From: Clostridium carboxidivorans P7
GTDB taxonomy: Bacteria; Bacillota; Clostridia; Clostridiales; Clostridiaceae
Assembly (NCBI RefSeq): GCF_001038625.1
Contig: NZ_CP011803.1
Span: 5,332,001 to 5,396,000 of the forward strand
Length of the DNA: 64,000 nucleotides
Direction of reading: 5' to 3'
The number at the start of each line of letters is the position of its first letter. Positions within the stretch are counted from its first letter, which is position 1. The notes under the pieces are model-generated. The model had not been told where the DNA came from, ran no database searches, and was given only the letters and a program-made list of their open reading frames with translations. Made by a program: the position numbers and the translations under genes. This document shows, in pieces, positions 33,339 through 41,102 of this stretch.

Positions 33339-34544
33339 ATGAAAGAATTTTTTAAAGACAGTCAATTTTCATTTCAAACCTTAAGACTTTTAGGAGAAAC
33401 TGCCTGGGGAGCAGCTGACATAGGAGAAGTGTTAGAGACCATAGAAAGAATAAAGGATGGGGACCTTGAAAGCTGGTGCATAGAGTGGACAAAGACCGCA
33501 GAAAGAATGGATAAGTTTGCACAAGAGTGTTATTTAGATGGAAATTTAATTAGTGCAGCAGAAGGATATTTACGTGCATCTAATTACTATAGAACAGCAG
33601 AATTTTATTTGCATGAAAATTTAGAGGACAAGAGAATTCTAGAACTTTATGATAAGAGTCTAGAATGTTTCTCTTTTGTTATGAAGTTAAATAATCCTGT
33701 TATTGAAGGTATAAGAATACCCTATGAAGGAACTAGTATTCCAGCACATTTTTATAAAGTAGATGGAAACGTACCTAGACCAACAATAATTGCTATTACT
33801 GGATTTGATGGTACAAAGGAAGAAATGTATGGCTTAGGTATGGCTGCAGTAAAAAGAGGAATAAACTGTATTGCAATTGAAGGACCTGGACAAGGAGAAG
33901 TAGTACGTAAGCAAAATCTTTTTTTTAGACCAGATTATGAAAAAGTTATAACACCAGTTGTAGATTACCTTATTTCAAGAAAAGAAGTAGATTCAAAAAA
34001 TATTATACTTTTAGGTGAAAGCTTTGGAGGGTATTTAGTAGAAAGAGCAGCAGCTTTTGAACACAGAATAGCTGCATGCATTGCGAATACTGGAGTTTTT
34101 GATTTTACAGCTTCAAAAACATCACCTGATTTACCAAAAGAAGAATTAATTAAAGAAATTACTAAAAATATAGATGAAGTTAACATGGAACTTAGAAAAA
34201 GCATGGAAATTAGTAATGAAATGAGATGGGCGTTTAGCCATGGAATGTATGTTTTTGGTGTGAAGACTCCTGCTGAATGGCTACTAAAAGCACAGGAATA
34301 TTGTATAGATGGAGTATATGATAAAATTAAATGTCCTACTTTAATTATAGATTGTGAAAATGAGGATTTACTTAAAGGACAGCCAAAAAAAATCTATGAT
34401 TTACTCACATGTCCAAAAGAGTTTATGATGTTTAAGGCAGAAGAAGGTGCAGGTGCACACTGTGAGGTTGGAGGAAAATTAATATCCAATCAACGTATTT
34501 TCAATTGGATTCAAAAGATTATAATAGCAAACACAAATTCCTAG
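33339..34544 (+). CDS. Alpha/beta hydrolase, FrsA/acylaminoacyl-peptidase-like
   Basis: The 401-residue protein has a helical N-terminal cap (about 1-120) and an alpha/beta hydrolase fold (about 125-395). The nucleophile elbow is LLGESFGGYLVERA with the catalytic Ser. The acid is probably in IIDCENEDL and the His in GAGAHCEVGG. It resembles the 2,6-dihydroxypseudooxynicotine hydrolase/FrsA group. GGGGG lies upstream. The last six codons and the stop (IANTNS-stop) are provided by the start of cloverleaf repeat R4, so the native C-terminus has been replaced. A decayed paralogue lies at 28640-28948. Confidence 0.85.
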   Translation: MKEFFKDSQFSFQTLRLLGETAWGAADIGEVLETIERIKDGDLESWCIEWTKTAERMDKFAQECYLDGNLISAAEGYLRASNYYRTAEFYLHENLEDKRILELYDKSLECFSFVMKLNNPVIEGIRIPYEGTSIPAHFYKVDGNVPRPTIIAITGFDGTKEEMYGLGMAAVKRGINCIAIEGPGQGEVVRKQNLFFRPDYEKVITPVVDYLISRKEVDSKNIILLGESFGGYLVERAAAFEHRIAACIANTGVFDFTASKTSPDLPKEELIKEITKNIDEVNMELRKSMEISNEMRWAFSHGMYVFGVKTPAEWLLKAQEYCIDGVYDKIKCPTLIIDCENEDLLKGQPKKIYDLLTCPKEFMMFKAEEGAGAHCEVGGKLISNQRIFNWIQKIIIANTNS

Positions 34545-34597
34545 TTTCTGTAACGACCCTAGGGGTGGTTGCGAAACCTGAAAGGTTGAGGTTGCTA
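34525..34597 (+). repeat. Cloverleaf repeat, type A (copy R4), overlapping a gene end
   Basis: TAGCAAACAC, CGACCCTAGGGGTGG stem, ACCTGAAAGGT hairpin and closing TTGCTA. Its first 20 nt are the last codons and stop of the upstream hydrolase gene. Confidence 0.8.
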
Positions 34598-34619
34598 CTA
34601 TATAAACACCCAAATCAGA

Positions 34620-34680
34620 AACTTGGCTTATACTAGGGATTGATATAACCATATCAATCCCGGGTATAAGTCAAGTTTTC
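34620..34680. terminator. Long terminator palindrome
   Basis: AACTTGGCTTATAC with inner GGGATTGATAT pairs with ATATCAATCCC and GTATAAGTCAAGTT, followed by TTTC. It probably ends the PadR operon, displaced from its gene by repeat R4. Confidence 0.7.
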
Positions 34681-34723
34681 AGTTGTGGGTACTTATAAGT
34701 GAAACAGCCTCATGATTTTTACT

Positions 34724-35767
34724 CTATTTCTTTAATTCTGCATTGTATACATCCATAGCAGCTTGAGCTACTGCCATATCTTGATCAACAGAACCACCAC
34801 TTACACCAACACCACCTATAATTTTTCCGTTGTATGGAAGTGGATAGCCGCCTCCGAAAGTAATTGTTTTAGAAACACTTTGAATACCAAATAGAGGTGC
34901 TCCTGGTTGAGAAAGCTTTGCAACTTCATCTGTTGGAAGCTTAATAGCAGCTGCTGTATATGCCTTGTTCAATGAAATTTCTTTACTTATAAGTAAAGCT
35001 TCTTCCATTCTTTGTTCTAAAATTAGGTTACCACCTTTATCTACTGCAGAGAACCACATTGGAACGCCTATTTCTACAGCCTTTTTCTCAGATGCTATAG
35101 CCATTTTTCTTGCTAATTCAAGATTAATTCCATAATCATTTATTGAAGTACCAGTTATATTTTTTGCAGCATCTGATTGTGTTACTACAGCGCCACTTTT
35201 TAAACCTTCAGCAATTTCTTTATATTTGTTTAAACCAGCTTCAGCTACCTGCATATCCTGTTCAACAGAACCTCCGCTTACGCCAATTGAACCAATAGTT
35301 TCACCATTTAGTAATAGAGGGAAGCCTCCACCAAAAATAATTACTTTGCTATTATTCTGTATACCATATAATGATCCACCTGGTTGAGCGAGAGCTGTGA
35401 GTTTGCTAGTTGGCATTTTTAACGCAACAGCAGTGTATGCTTTGCTTTGTGATATATTTTCGCTAGCTAAGATTGCTCCTGCCATTCTATTAACAGAAAG
35501 CAAATTAGCATCAGCATCGTCAATGGTGATATACATAGGAACCTTTATTTCCTTTGCTTTTTTCTCAGCTGCGGCAGTAATTTCTTTTGCAATGGCTAGA
35601 TTTACAATAGATCTTCCTACTTTAACGTTGGTGTTTTTTGCTTCAATTACTGGAGGTTCTGCAGCAGTTTTGTTTTCCTTCTTTTCAGAACCTTGGCAAC
35701 CAGAAAAAGCTAATACGGATACAATTGATAACGCTAGTGTTACAAATAATTTTTTAGTTCTTATCAT
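34724..35767 (-). CDS. Lipoprotein with tandem GlcG/HbpS-type domains
   Basis: The 347-residue precursor has a lipobox AFSGCQG, predicting a membrane-anchored lipoprotein. Two homologous domains follow (about 55-195 and 205-347). Each carries the GlcG/HbpS pattern of an N-terminal LA..(K/A)A..KA.EI.VPM helix and an IIFGGGFPLLLNGETIGSIG / ITFGGGYPLPYNGKIIGGVG segment ending GVSGGSV(E/D)QDM. Such domains bind haem or other cofactors in other bacteria. The start is MIRTKKL at 35767, 8 nt after AAGGGG; an upstream ATG overlaps that site. Confidence 0.82.
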   Translation of the reverse strand: MIRTKKLFVTLALSIVSVLAFSGCQGSEKKENKTAAEPPVIEAKNTNVKVGRSIVNLAIAKEITAAAEKKAKEIKVPMYITIDDADANLLSVNRMAGAILASENISQSKAYTAVALKMPTSKLTALAQPGGSLYGIQNNSKVIIFGGGFPLLLNGETIGSIGVSGGSVEQDMQVAEAGLNKYKEIAEGLKSGAVVTQSDAAKNITGTSINDYGINLELARKMAIASEKKAVEIGVPMWFSAVDKGGNLILEQRMEEALLISKEISLNKAYTAAAIKLPTDEVAKLSQPGAPLFGIQSVSKTITFGGGYPLPYNGKIIGGVGVSGGSVDQDMAVAQAAMDVYNAELKK

Positions 35768-35956
35768 TAATAAAACCCCTTCCATATTATATGTAATTTA
35801 TTTATTTGACCTGTGTTTTAATTTTTCCTAAAAGTAGAGAATAATGTATTTTGTAATTTAGTTCTAAAGGGTGTTTATGAATTAGTAAAATAGAAGAAGC
35901 AAATTTAAGGAATTCCTAATCTTATATTTAATAATTTAATAAATAGAAATGAATAC

Positions 35957-36038
35957 GTTTTCGAAAACTTGAGTTTATTTTATCCTATACTAGCATTACA
36001 TGTCAATATAAATTTTTGTAATTTTCTGAAAATTACAA
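35957..36038 (-). promoter_or_regulatory. Promoter and palindromes of the GlcG-type lipoprotein gene
   Basis: On the minus strand TTGACA (complement of 36001-36006), an 18-nt spacer and TAAAAT (complement of 35977-35982). A perfect palindrome GTTTTCGAAAAC (35957-35968) lies after the -10. A 10-bp inverted repeat TTGTAATTTT/AAAATTACAA (36016-36038) lies upstream of the -35. These suggest a repressor site and an activator site; the regulator is not identifiable here. Confidence 0.65.
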
Positions 36039-36249
36039 TTCAACCATTAATATTAATTTATTTATTTAAATTCCTTATAATACACTACTTGGTTATTAAT
36101 GAAACTAAATAATAGGTCATTATAGGTATATAGGCAATCAAGTTTGCGGTTTTTTTGTTTTAAGAAGTTATTTTTGAAACTGCTTAAATAGGATATAATA
36201 TAAACAAGGAAAAAGTGAAATATTTTTATTGATTTGGAGGTATGTTAAA

Positions 36250-36414
36250 GTGGAAAATTATAATGAAAAATTATATGATATATTTTTGAATTATTCTTAT
36301 AGTGATTTAATGGATTTATTTAGGAAAGCTAAAACTAAAGAAGAACAGGATTTTTATGTTATGCTTTCTAATTTAGTACTTAAAAGAGAAGCACAAAAGG
36401 TTATAGGTAAGTAA
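36250..36414 (+). CDS. Small putative antitoxin partner of zeta toxin
   Basis: The 54-residue protein starts at GTG 36250, 9 nt after GGAGG, and reads MENYNEKLYDIFLNYSYSDL. It is predicted helical and is encoded 1 nt upstream of the zeta-type kinase gene, the place of an epsilon-type antitoxin. I see no similarity to canonical epsilon antitoxin; the antitoxin role is inferred from position and size. Confidence 0.6.
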   Translation: MENYNEKLYDIFLNYSYSDLMDLFRKAKTKEEQDFYVMLSNLVLKREAQKVIGK

Positions 36415-36415
36415 C

Positions 36416-36988
36416 ATGGCAACATATACAATATTTGCAGGAGTTAATGGAGCAGGTAAAACATCAATTTATAAGACAACTTATTATGAGCAAAACAAAG
36501 ATGAAAAAAGAATAAACACTGATGAAATGGTAGCTAGAATAGGTTCTTGGAAAGATAGTAATTTACAAATGAAATGTGCTAGAGAAGCAGTTAAACTTAT
36601 AAAAACGTATATTTCTGAAGAAATATCTTTTAACCAAGAAACTACATTAAGTGGCAAGAGCATTATTAATAATATAAAAATAGCCAAACAAAAAGGGTTT
36701 TTTATTACTACCAACTATATAGGCGTTGAAAATGCTGAAATTGCAAAGAAAAGGGTAGATCTAAGAGTAAGTAAAGGTGGACATGGAATACCACATAGAG
36801 ATATAGAAAGAAGATATACTGAATCATTAGATAATTTATATAAGATTATTCCACTATGTGATGAGATTAATATTTATGATAATACTAATATATTTAAGTT
36901 AATTGTGTGGATAAGAAATGGTAGAGTAATTTGGAATGATGAAAAGTTACCAGATTGGATAAAAAGGATAATAGAATTAAAATTATAA
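36416..36988 (+). CDS. Zeta-toxin family P-loop kinase
   Basis: The 190-residue protein has Walker A GVNGAGKTS (about 8-16), INTDEMVARIGSW, and the zeta-specific FNQETTLSGKSI segment with the substrate-binding Glu. A later basic region RVSKGGHGIPHRDIERRY provides likely phosphate-binding arginines. Zeta toxins phosphorylate UDP-N-acetylglucosamine (or related nucleotides) and block wall synthesis. The small upstream frame is the putative antitoxin. It ends with its own region of non-coding sequence and a terminator at 37137. Confidence 0.85.
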   Translation: MATYTIFAGVNGAGKTSIYKTTYYEQNKDEKRINTDEMVARIGSWKDSNLQMKCAREAVKLIKTYISEEISFNQETTLSGKSIINNIKIAKQKGFFITTNYIGVENAEIAKKRVDLRVSKGGHGIPHRDIERRYTESLDNLYKIIPLCDEINIYDNTNIFKLIVWIRNGRVIWNDEKLPDWIKRIIELKL

Positions 36989-37136
36989 TAGAAATCTATC
37001 TGACTCATACATTATTATGTTAAATGGATTTATACATTCATTTATGCTAATTGGTATCTTAGTATTTATTTTGAGACTAACGCAAATAAAAAATAAATTG
37101 TTAAGTTGAATCCCTTATAAATCAAGCTTTTTAAAT

Positions 37137-37172
37137 AAGCCCACTGATAGCTTTTTATCGGTGGGCTTGTTA
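37137..37172 (+). terminator. Terminator after toxin module
   Basis: AAGCCCACTGAT and ATCGGTGGGCTT arms surround AGCTTTTT and are followed by GTTAATTT. Confidence 0.7.
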
Positions 37173-37244
37173 ATTTACTCTGGGAATGTGGGCCGATAGG
37201 TGCTACTATATTATGGTAATGAAAAATTTAAGGAGTAATGACGT

Positions 37245-37970
37245 ATGAATGTAGATAAAGAAATCAGAAGCACAAGGAAACTTATATTTCTTCATTTGTT
37301 TCCTGGAATTGCGTTAAGCATTATGTATATATTTTTTTCGAAGGTTGGAATTTTAGCAGGGTATCCCAGGGTAGTTATATTAGGCTTTTCTATGATTTTC
37401 TCAACAATTCCTATAGAACTTGGATATCTATTTTATATAGCAAAGAAGGAAGAAGGAACTTTTAATATATTTAAAATACTAGGTTTAAAGGGTAAGTTGA
37501 AGGTTAAAGCATGTATACTTTACTCTCTTTCATTGATTATAGTAGGAGTGATACTTTTAATTGCCTTAAAGCCACTTTCAAATTACTTATTAAAAACTGT
37601 ATTTAGTTGGATTCCAAGTTGGTATAATTTTGTCCAAGATATGAATCTGTTTAGCAAAAATTATATCATCATAGCAATTTTAGTAAGCTTCTTCATTATG
37701 ACACTTATAGCACCAATTATTGAGGAGCTTTACTTCAGAGGATTTTTACTAGCTCGAATGAAGTGGATGGGAAAATATAGTGTTCTATTTAATGTAATAT
37801 TATTTTCGGTTTACCATTTTTATACGCCTTGGCTTATTATTACAAAGATTGCTACAATGTTACCATTATACTATTTTGTATATAAAAAAGACTCTCTAAA
37901 ATTAGGAATATTAGTGCATTGCTTAGCTCAATTTGCAGATGTGGTGTCATATATGACACTATTAATATAA
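37245..37970 (+). CDS. CPBP-family intramembrane glutamic protease
   Basis: The 241-residue protein has about six membrane helices. It carries the conserved motif 1 EELYFRGFLLARM (Glu-Glu...Arg, about 165-177) and later His in VYHFYTPW and LVHCLAQF, characteristic of CAAX-protease/bacteriocin-processing (CPBP, Abi) membrane proteases. AAGGAG precedes the ATG. The role could be bacteriocin self-immunity or protein processing; no bacteriocin gene is visible. Confidence 0.85.
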   Translation: MNVDKEIRSTRKLIFLHLFPGIALSIMYIFFSKVGILAGYPRVVILGFSMIFSTIPIELGYLFYIAKKEEGTFNIFKILGLKGKLKVKACILYSLSLIIVGVILLIALKPLSNYLLKTVFSWIPSWYNFVQDMNLFSKNYIIIAILVSFFIMTLIAPIIEELYFRGFLLARMKWMGKYSVLFNVILFSVYHFYTPWLIITKIATMLPLYYFVYKKDSLKLGILVHCLAQFADVVSYMTLLI

Positions 37971-38086
37971 TAGAAATCAGGTTTCGCAGGCATTGCAGTG
38001 GCTAACCTGAAGAAAAGGTAAGTATTGCTGATACTTTTTTCATGTGTTATACTCGCTGTAGAAAAATGCGTGAAAGGAGGAACTTC

Positions 38087-39061
38087 ATGATTATTAATAC
38101 TGGAGGACGAACAGATATTGTACAATACTATACAAAATGGTTACTAAAGCGTTTTGAAGAAGGATACGTATATTCCCGCAATCCGTTGTTTCCAAGCAAA
38201 GTAACGAGATATGAATTGACACCGGATAAAGTGGACTGTGTAGTGTTCTGCTCCAAAAATTATAAGCCTATTCTTTCTTATATTAGGCATATAAATGATC
38301 GGTTCCATACGTATTTTTATTATACTATTACAGCTTATGGTAAGGATGTGGAACCTGGAGTTCCGTCAATTGAAGAGAGTATGGATACGTTAATTGAACT
38401 GTCACAGCTTGTGGGAAAACAAAAGGTCGCTTGGCGATATGATCCGATACTGCTCACAGAGAAATATACCATTCAAACCCATCTTGAAACCTTTGAAAAC
38501 ATGGCAAAGAGATTGTCTCCATATGTTGAACGGTGCATTTTCAGCTTTGTGGAGATGTATAAAAAGCTGGAATACAATATGCCGGAGCTGGTTTCGCTGA
38601 CCGATAAAGATAAGCAACAACTGGCGAAGGGGTTAGGAAAAATTGCAGCAAAGTATGGTTTGTATATTCAGACATGTGGTACAAATGGAGATTTTCAGCA
38701 ATATGGTATCCATCCATCTGGCTGTATGACACTGAAGATTTTGGGAGAGGCTAGCAGCATTGTATTCCGGGAATTGAAGCATAAAGGAATGCGTCAAGGA
38801 TGCCATTGTATCGAAAGTCGGGACATTGGTGCTTATGATACCTGTATGAATGGCTGCAAATATTGCTATGCTAATAAACGTCCGGAAAAGGCTTTTGAAA
38901 ATTTCCAATATCATGACCCGGAGTCACCTTTATTGCTGGGGTATTTGAAAGATACTGATATGGTGAAAAGCGGATTGCAGAAAAGTTTTTTGGTGAAAGA
39001 TGTTGTGTGTGGACAGCTGGAATTCGAGATGGAGGAAAAGAATGAAACCGATTATCAATAA
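38087..39061 (+). CDS. DUF1848 family protein
   Basis: The 324-residue protein matches the DUF1848 pattern. It opens MIINTGGRTDIVQYYTKWL and has SRNPLFPSKVTRYELTPDKV and VVFCSKNY. A C-terminal cysteine-rich region CHCIESRDIGAYDTCMNGC with KYCYAN could bind an Fe-S cluster. The spacing CxxxCxxCY is reminiscent of radical-SAM sites, but the position is C-terminal. ATG 38087 lies 6 nt after AAAGGAGG. It lies 25 nt upstream of mutM, and both genes are richer in G+C than neighbours, suggesting joint acquisition and a nucleic-acid-repair link. Confidence 0.85.
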   Translation: MIINTGGRTDIVQYYTKWLLKRFEEGYVYSRNPLFPSKVTRYELTPDKVDCVVFCSKNYKPILSYIRHINDRFHTYFYYTITAYGKDVEPGVPSIEESMDTLIELSQLVGKQKVAWRYDPILLTEKYTIQTHLETFENMAKRLSPYVERCIFSFVEMYKKLEYNMPELVSLTDKDKQQLAKGLGKIAAKYGLYIQTCGTNGDFQQYGIHPSGCMTLKILGEASSIVFRELKHKGMRQGCHCIESRDIGAYDTCMNGCKYCYANKRPEKAFENFQYHDPESPLLLGYLKDTDMVKSGLQKSFLVKDVVCGQLEFEMEEKNETDYQ

Positions 39062-39086
39062 AATAGAATAAGGAGGGAACTAAAAA

Positions 39087-39920
39087 ATGCCTGAATTGCC
39101 AGAGGTGGAAACGGTAAAACGTGTGCTTGAACCACAAATTAAGGGACAAAAGATAAAGTATGTTGATATTAGTAATAAGCAAGTTATAGCTTATCCAGAT
39201 GCAGAGGCTTTCTGTGATAATGTAATAGGTCAAACCATTGTAGGTATTGGACGTAGAGGAAAATTTTTGAACATTTTGTTTGAAAGCGGTGACCGAATGG
39301 TTTTGCATTTGAGGATGACAGGGTGTTTACTTATCACTCCTTCTGAATATGAAAAAGCGAAGCATACCCATGTTGTATTCTCTCTCAAAAACGGAAATGA
39401 ACTCCGGTATATTGATACTAGGAGGTTTGGCCGTTTTTGGTTTTTGAAAAAGGATGAGGAGGATACCTTTACTGGCATTAATAAACTGGGGCTGGAGCCA
39501 TTTGACAAGAATCTGACCGGGGAATACCTTCATAACTGTTTGTTGAAGAAGAAAAAGCCTATCAAAGAATGTTTGCTTGAACAGAGTATGGTGGCTGGAA
39601 TCGGGAATATCTATGGAGACGAAATCCTATTTGCAGCAGGCTTATGTCCTAGCCGTCCTGCAAATAGCCTTACATGTGAGGAATACGACAGACTTGCAAA
39701 ACAGATATCAGTAACATTAGCATATTTCATTGAAAAGAATGCCATATCTCCAGAGGACTATCTTGCTGGAAAAGGTTTGAAGTATAGAAATACGCCATAT
39801 CTTAAAGTCTATGGGCATGAAAAAGAGAAATGCCCAGTATGTAGACATGATTTAAAAAAAATTATGCTTGCAGGCAGAAGCAGTGTGTTTTGTCCAAATT
39901 GTCAGAGAGAAACGCCATAA
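39087..39920 (+). CDS. mutM: Formamidopyrimidine-DNA glycosylase
   Basis: The 277-residue base-excision enzyme removes 8-oxoguanine and Fapy bases. The N-terminal catalytic residues Pro2 and Glu3 are present (MPELPEVETV). The helix-two-turn-helix region LLEQSMVAGIGNIYGDEILF follows, with a C-terminal zinc finger CPVCRHDLKKIMLAGRSSVF and the second Cys pair CPNC containing the DNA-binding Arg. Nothing is missing. AGGAGG precedes the ATG. It lies next to the DUF1848 gene in a probable operon; composition suggests horizontal origin. Confidence 0.95.
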   Translation: MPELPEVETVKRVLEPQIKGQKIKYVDISNKQVIAYPDAEAFCDNVIGQTIVGIGRRGKFLNILFESGDRMVLHLRMTGCLLITPSEYEKAKHTHVVFSLKNGNELRYIDTRRFGRFWFLKKDEEDTFTGINKLGLEPFDKNLTGEYLHNCLLKKKKPIKECLLEQSMVAGIGNIYGDEILFAAGLCPSRPANSLTCEEYDRLAKQISVTLAYFIEKNAISPEDYLAGKGLKYRNTPYLKVYGHEKEKCPVCRHDLKKIMLAGRSSVFCPNCQRETP

Positions 39921-39949
39921 TGACAGTACTTGGTGATATGCAATTTTTT

Positions 39950-39976
39950 AAGGGAACTTGCTAAAAGTTCCTTTAA
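39950..39976 (+). terminator. Terminator after mutM
   Basis: AAGGGAACTT and AAGTTCCTTT arms (one wobble) form a hairpin after the stop codon; the T tract is short. Confidence 0.55.
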
Positions 39977-40054
39977 TGCACATTTTAAGAATATTGTGCT
40001 TTAAATTTACTGTAGATTATACTTAATTACTACATTCTTTTGTGTATGGCATCT

Positions 40055-40606
40055 TCATAATCTCAATCTCACCATGAATAATAAATATAATAAAACAGGT
40101 AATCCTATTGCAGATATTATTGTGATTACAACACGTACTTTTTTCTCACCTTTTAATAGCAACAATAAAAACTTATACCCTAAAATACCAACTAATCCAC
40201 CTAAACAATTCAAAATTATGTCATCAATGTCCGCTGTTCCTAAAGCCAAAAGCCCCTGAATGACTTCAACAAATAAACTCACTATGAATATAAACAACAG
40301 ATTGGGGATTATTCTTTTATCTTTTTTGAATAATGTCAAATATATACCAAGTGGAATAAAAATAATGATATTGCCAACCAGGTTACTAAAAGCAAATCTT
40401 CTTAAATTTATAGTGCTTCCAGATATATATTCCGATATACTATGAAAAGGAATGAGATTGATTGACCTATGTAAAGTCCTTTGACTATTAAACACCTCAA
40501 AAAGCGGAACTCTTGATAATAACAATAATTTAATTAAAAAAAGTATGTAAAAAATGAAAACTCCATATAAAAAGACCGTTCCAATTCTCTCTTGCTTATT
40601 CATCAA
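40055..40606 (-). CDS. VanZ-family membrane protein
   Basis: The 183-residue protein has about five membrane helices. It carries the VanZ signature of a conserved NLIPFHSISEY stretch, FSNLVGNIIIFIPLGIYL and a final TADIDDIILNCLGGLVGILG. VanZ proteins give low-level teicoplanin resistance in enterococcal clusters, but chromosomal homologues are widespread and of unknown role. No other van gene is near. AGGTATTTTG lies upstream of the ATG. Confidence 0.88.
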   Translation of the reverse strand: MMNKQERIGTVFLYGVFIFYILFLIKLLLLSRVPLFEVFNSQRTLHRSINLIPFHSISEYISGSTINLRRFAFSNLVGNIIIFIPLGIYLTLFKKDKRIIPNLLFIFIVSLFVEVIQGLLALGTADIDDIILNCLGGLVGILGYKFLLLLLKGEKKVRVVITIISAIGLPVLLYLLFMVRLRL

Positions 40607-40742
40607 AATACCTCCATTTCACATTTCGATCACTGCTTATTATTTGATGTTAAGTTTGTAAATAATCGGTAGTCCATCTTTCTTTACAATTGTTCATTTA
40701 TTTGATTATACAATATATAAGTAAATAATTTTAAATTTTTTC

Positions 40743-41003
40743 CATCCAATAATAGAAAATATCTATTTAGAGCAAAGGGAGGATTTAAATTATATTGCGC
40801 AAACCATAGATGCTTGTCTAAAAGATAGTTTTTCTAGAGAGCATCTAATATTTAAGTGGGTAACAGAAAAAAGAACAGAGGACAATAAAATAACTATTCA
40901 TAATGAGCAAATAAAAATTATAAGAAAAACCTGTTTTATTTGGCGAGAAGAAGAAATATTTAGTAAGTCAACAAAAGAAATATTAGATGAGATATTTAGC
41001 TAA
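40743..41003 (+). pseudogene. C-terminal fragment of an unknown protein
   Basis: An 86-codon open frame without any start codon encodes a protein-like sequence containing IAQTIDACLKDSFSREHLIF and KIIRKTCFIWREEEIF. It reaches a stop at 41003, 14 nt before cloverleaf repeat R7. It appears to be the tail of a gene whose 5' part has been lost. I do not recognise the family. Confidence 0.45.
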
Positions 41004-41016
41004 TAACCTACAATTT

Positions 41017-41095
41017 TAGCAATAAAAACTGTTCCAGTTTTTGTAAGGGGGCTGACCCCTTACAAAGATTGGAAGTGAAGCGAGCAATCTTAATT
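41017..41095 (+). repeat. Cloverleaf repeat, type B (copy R7)
   Basis: TAGCAATA is followed by AAACTGTTCCAGTTT and a GTAAGGGG/CCCCTTAC palindrome. A third arm AAGATT...AATCTT completes it, and the closing arm is degenerate. Confidence 0.8.
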
Positions 41096-41102
41096 GAAAT
41101 TA

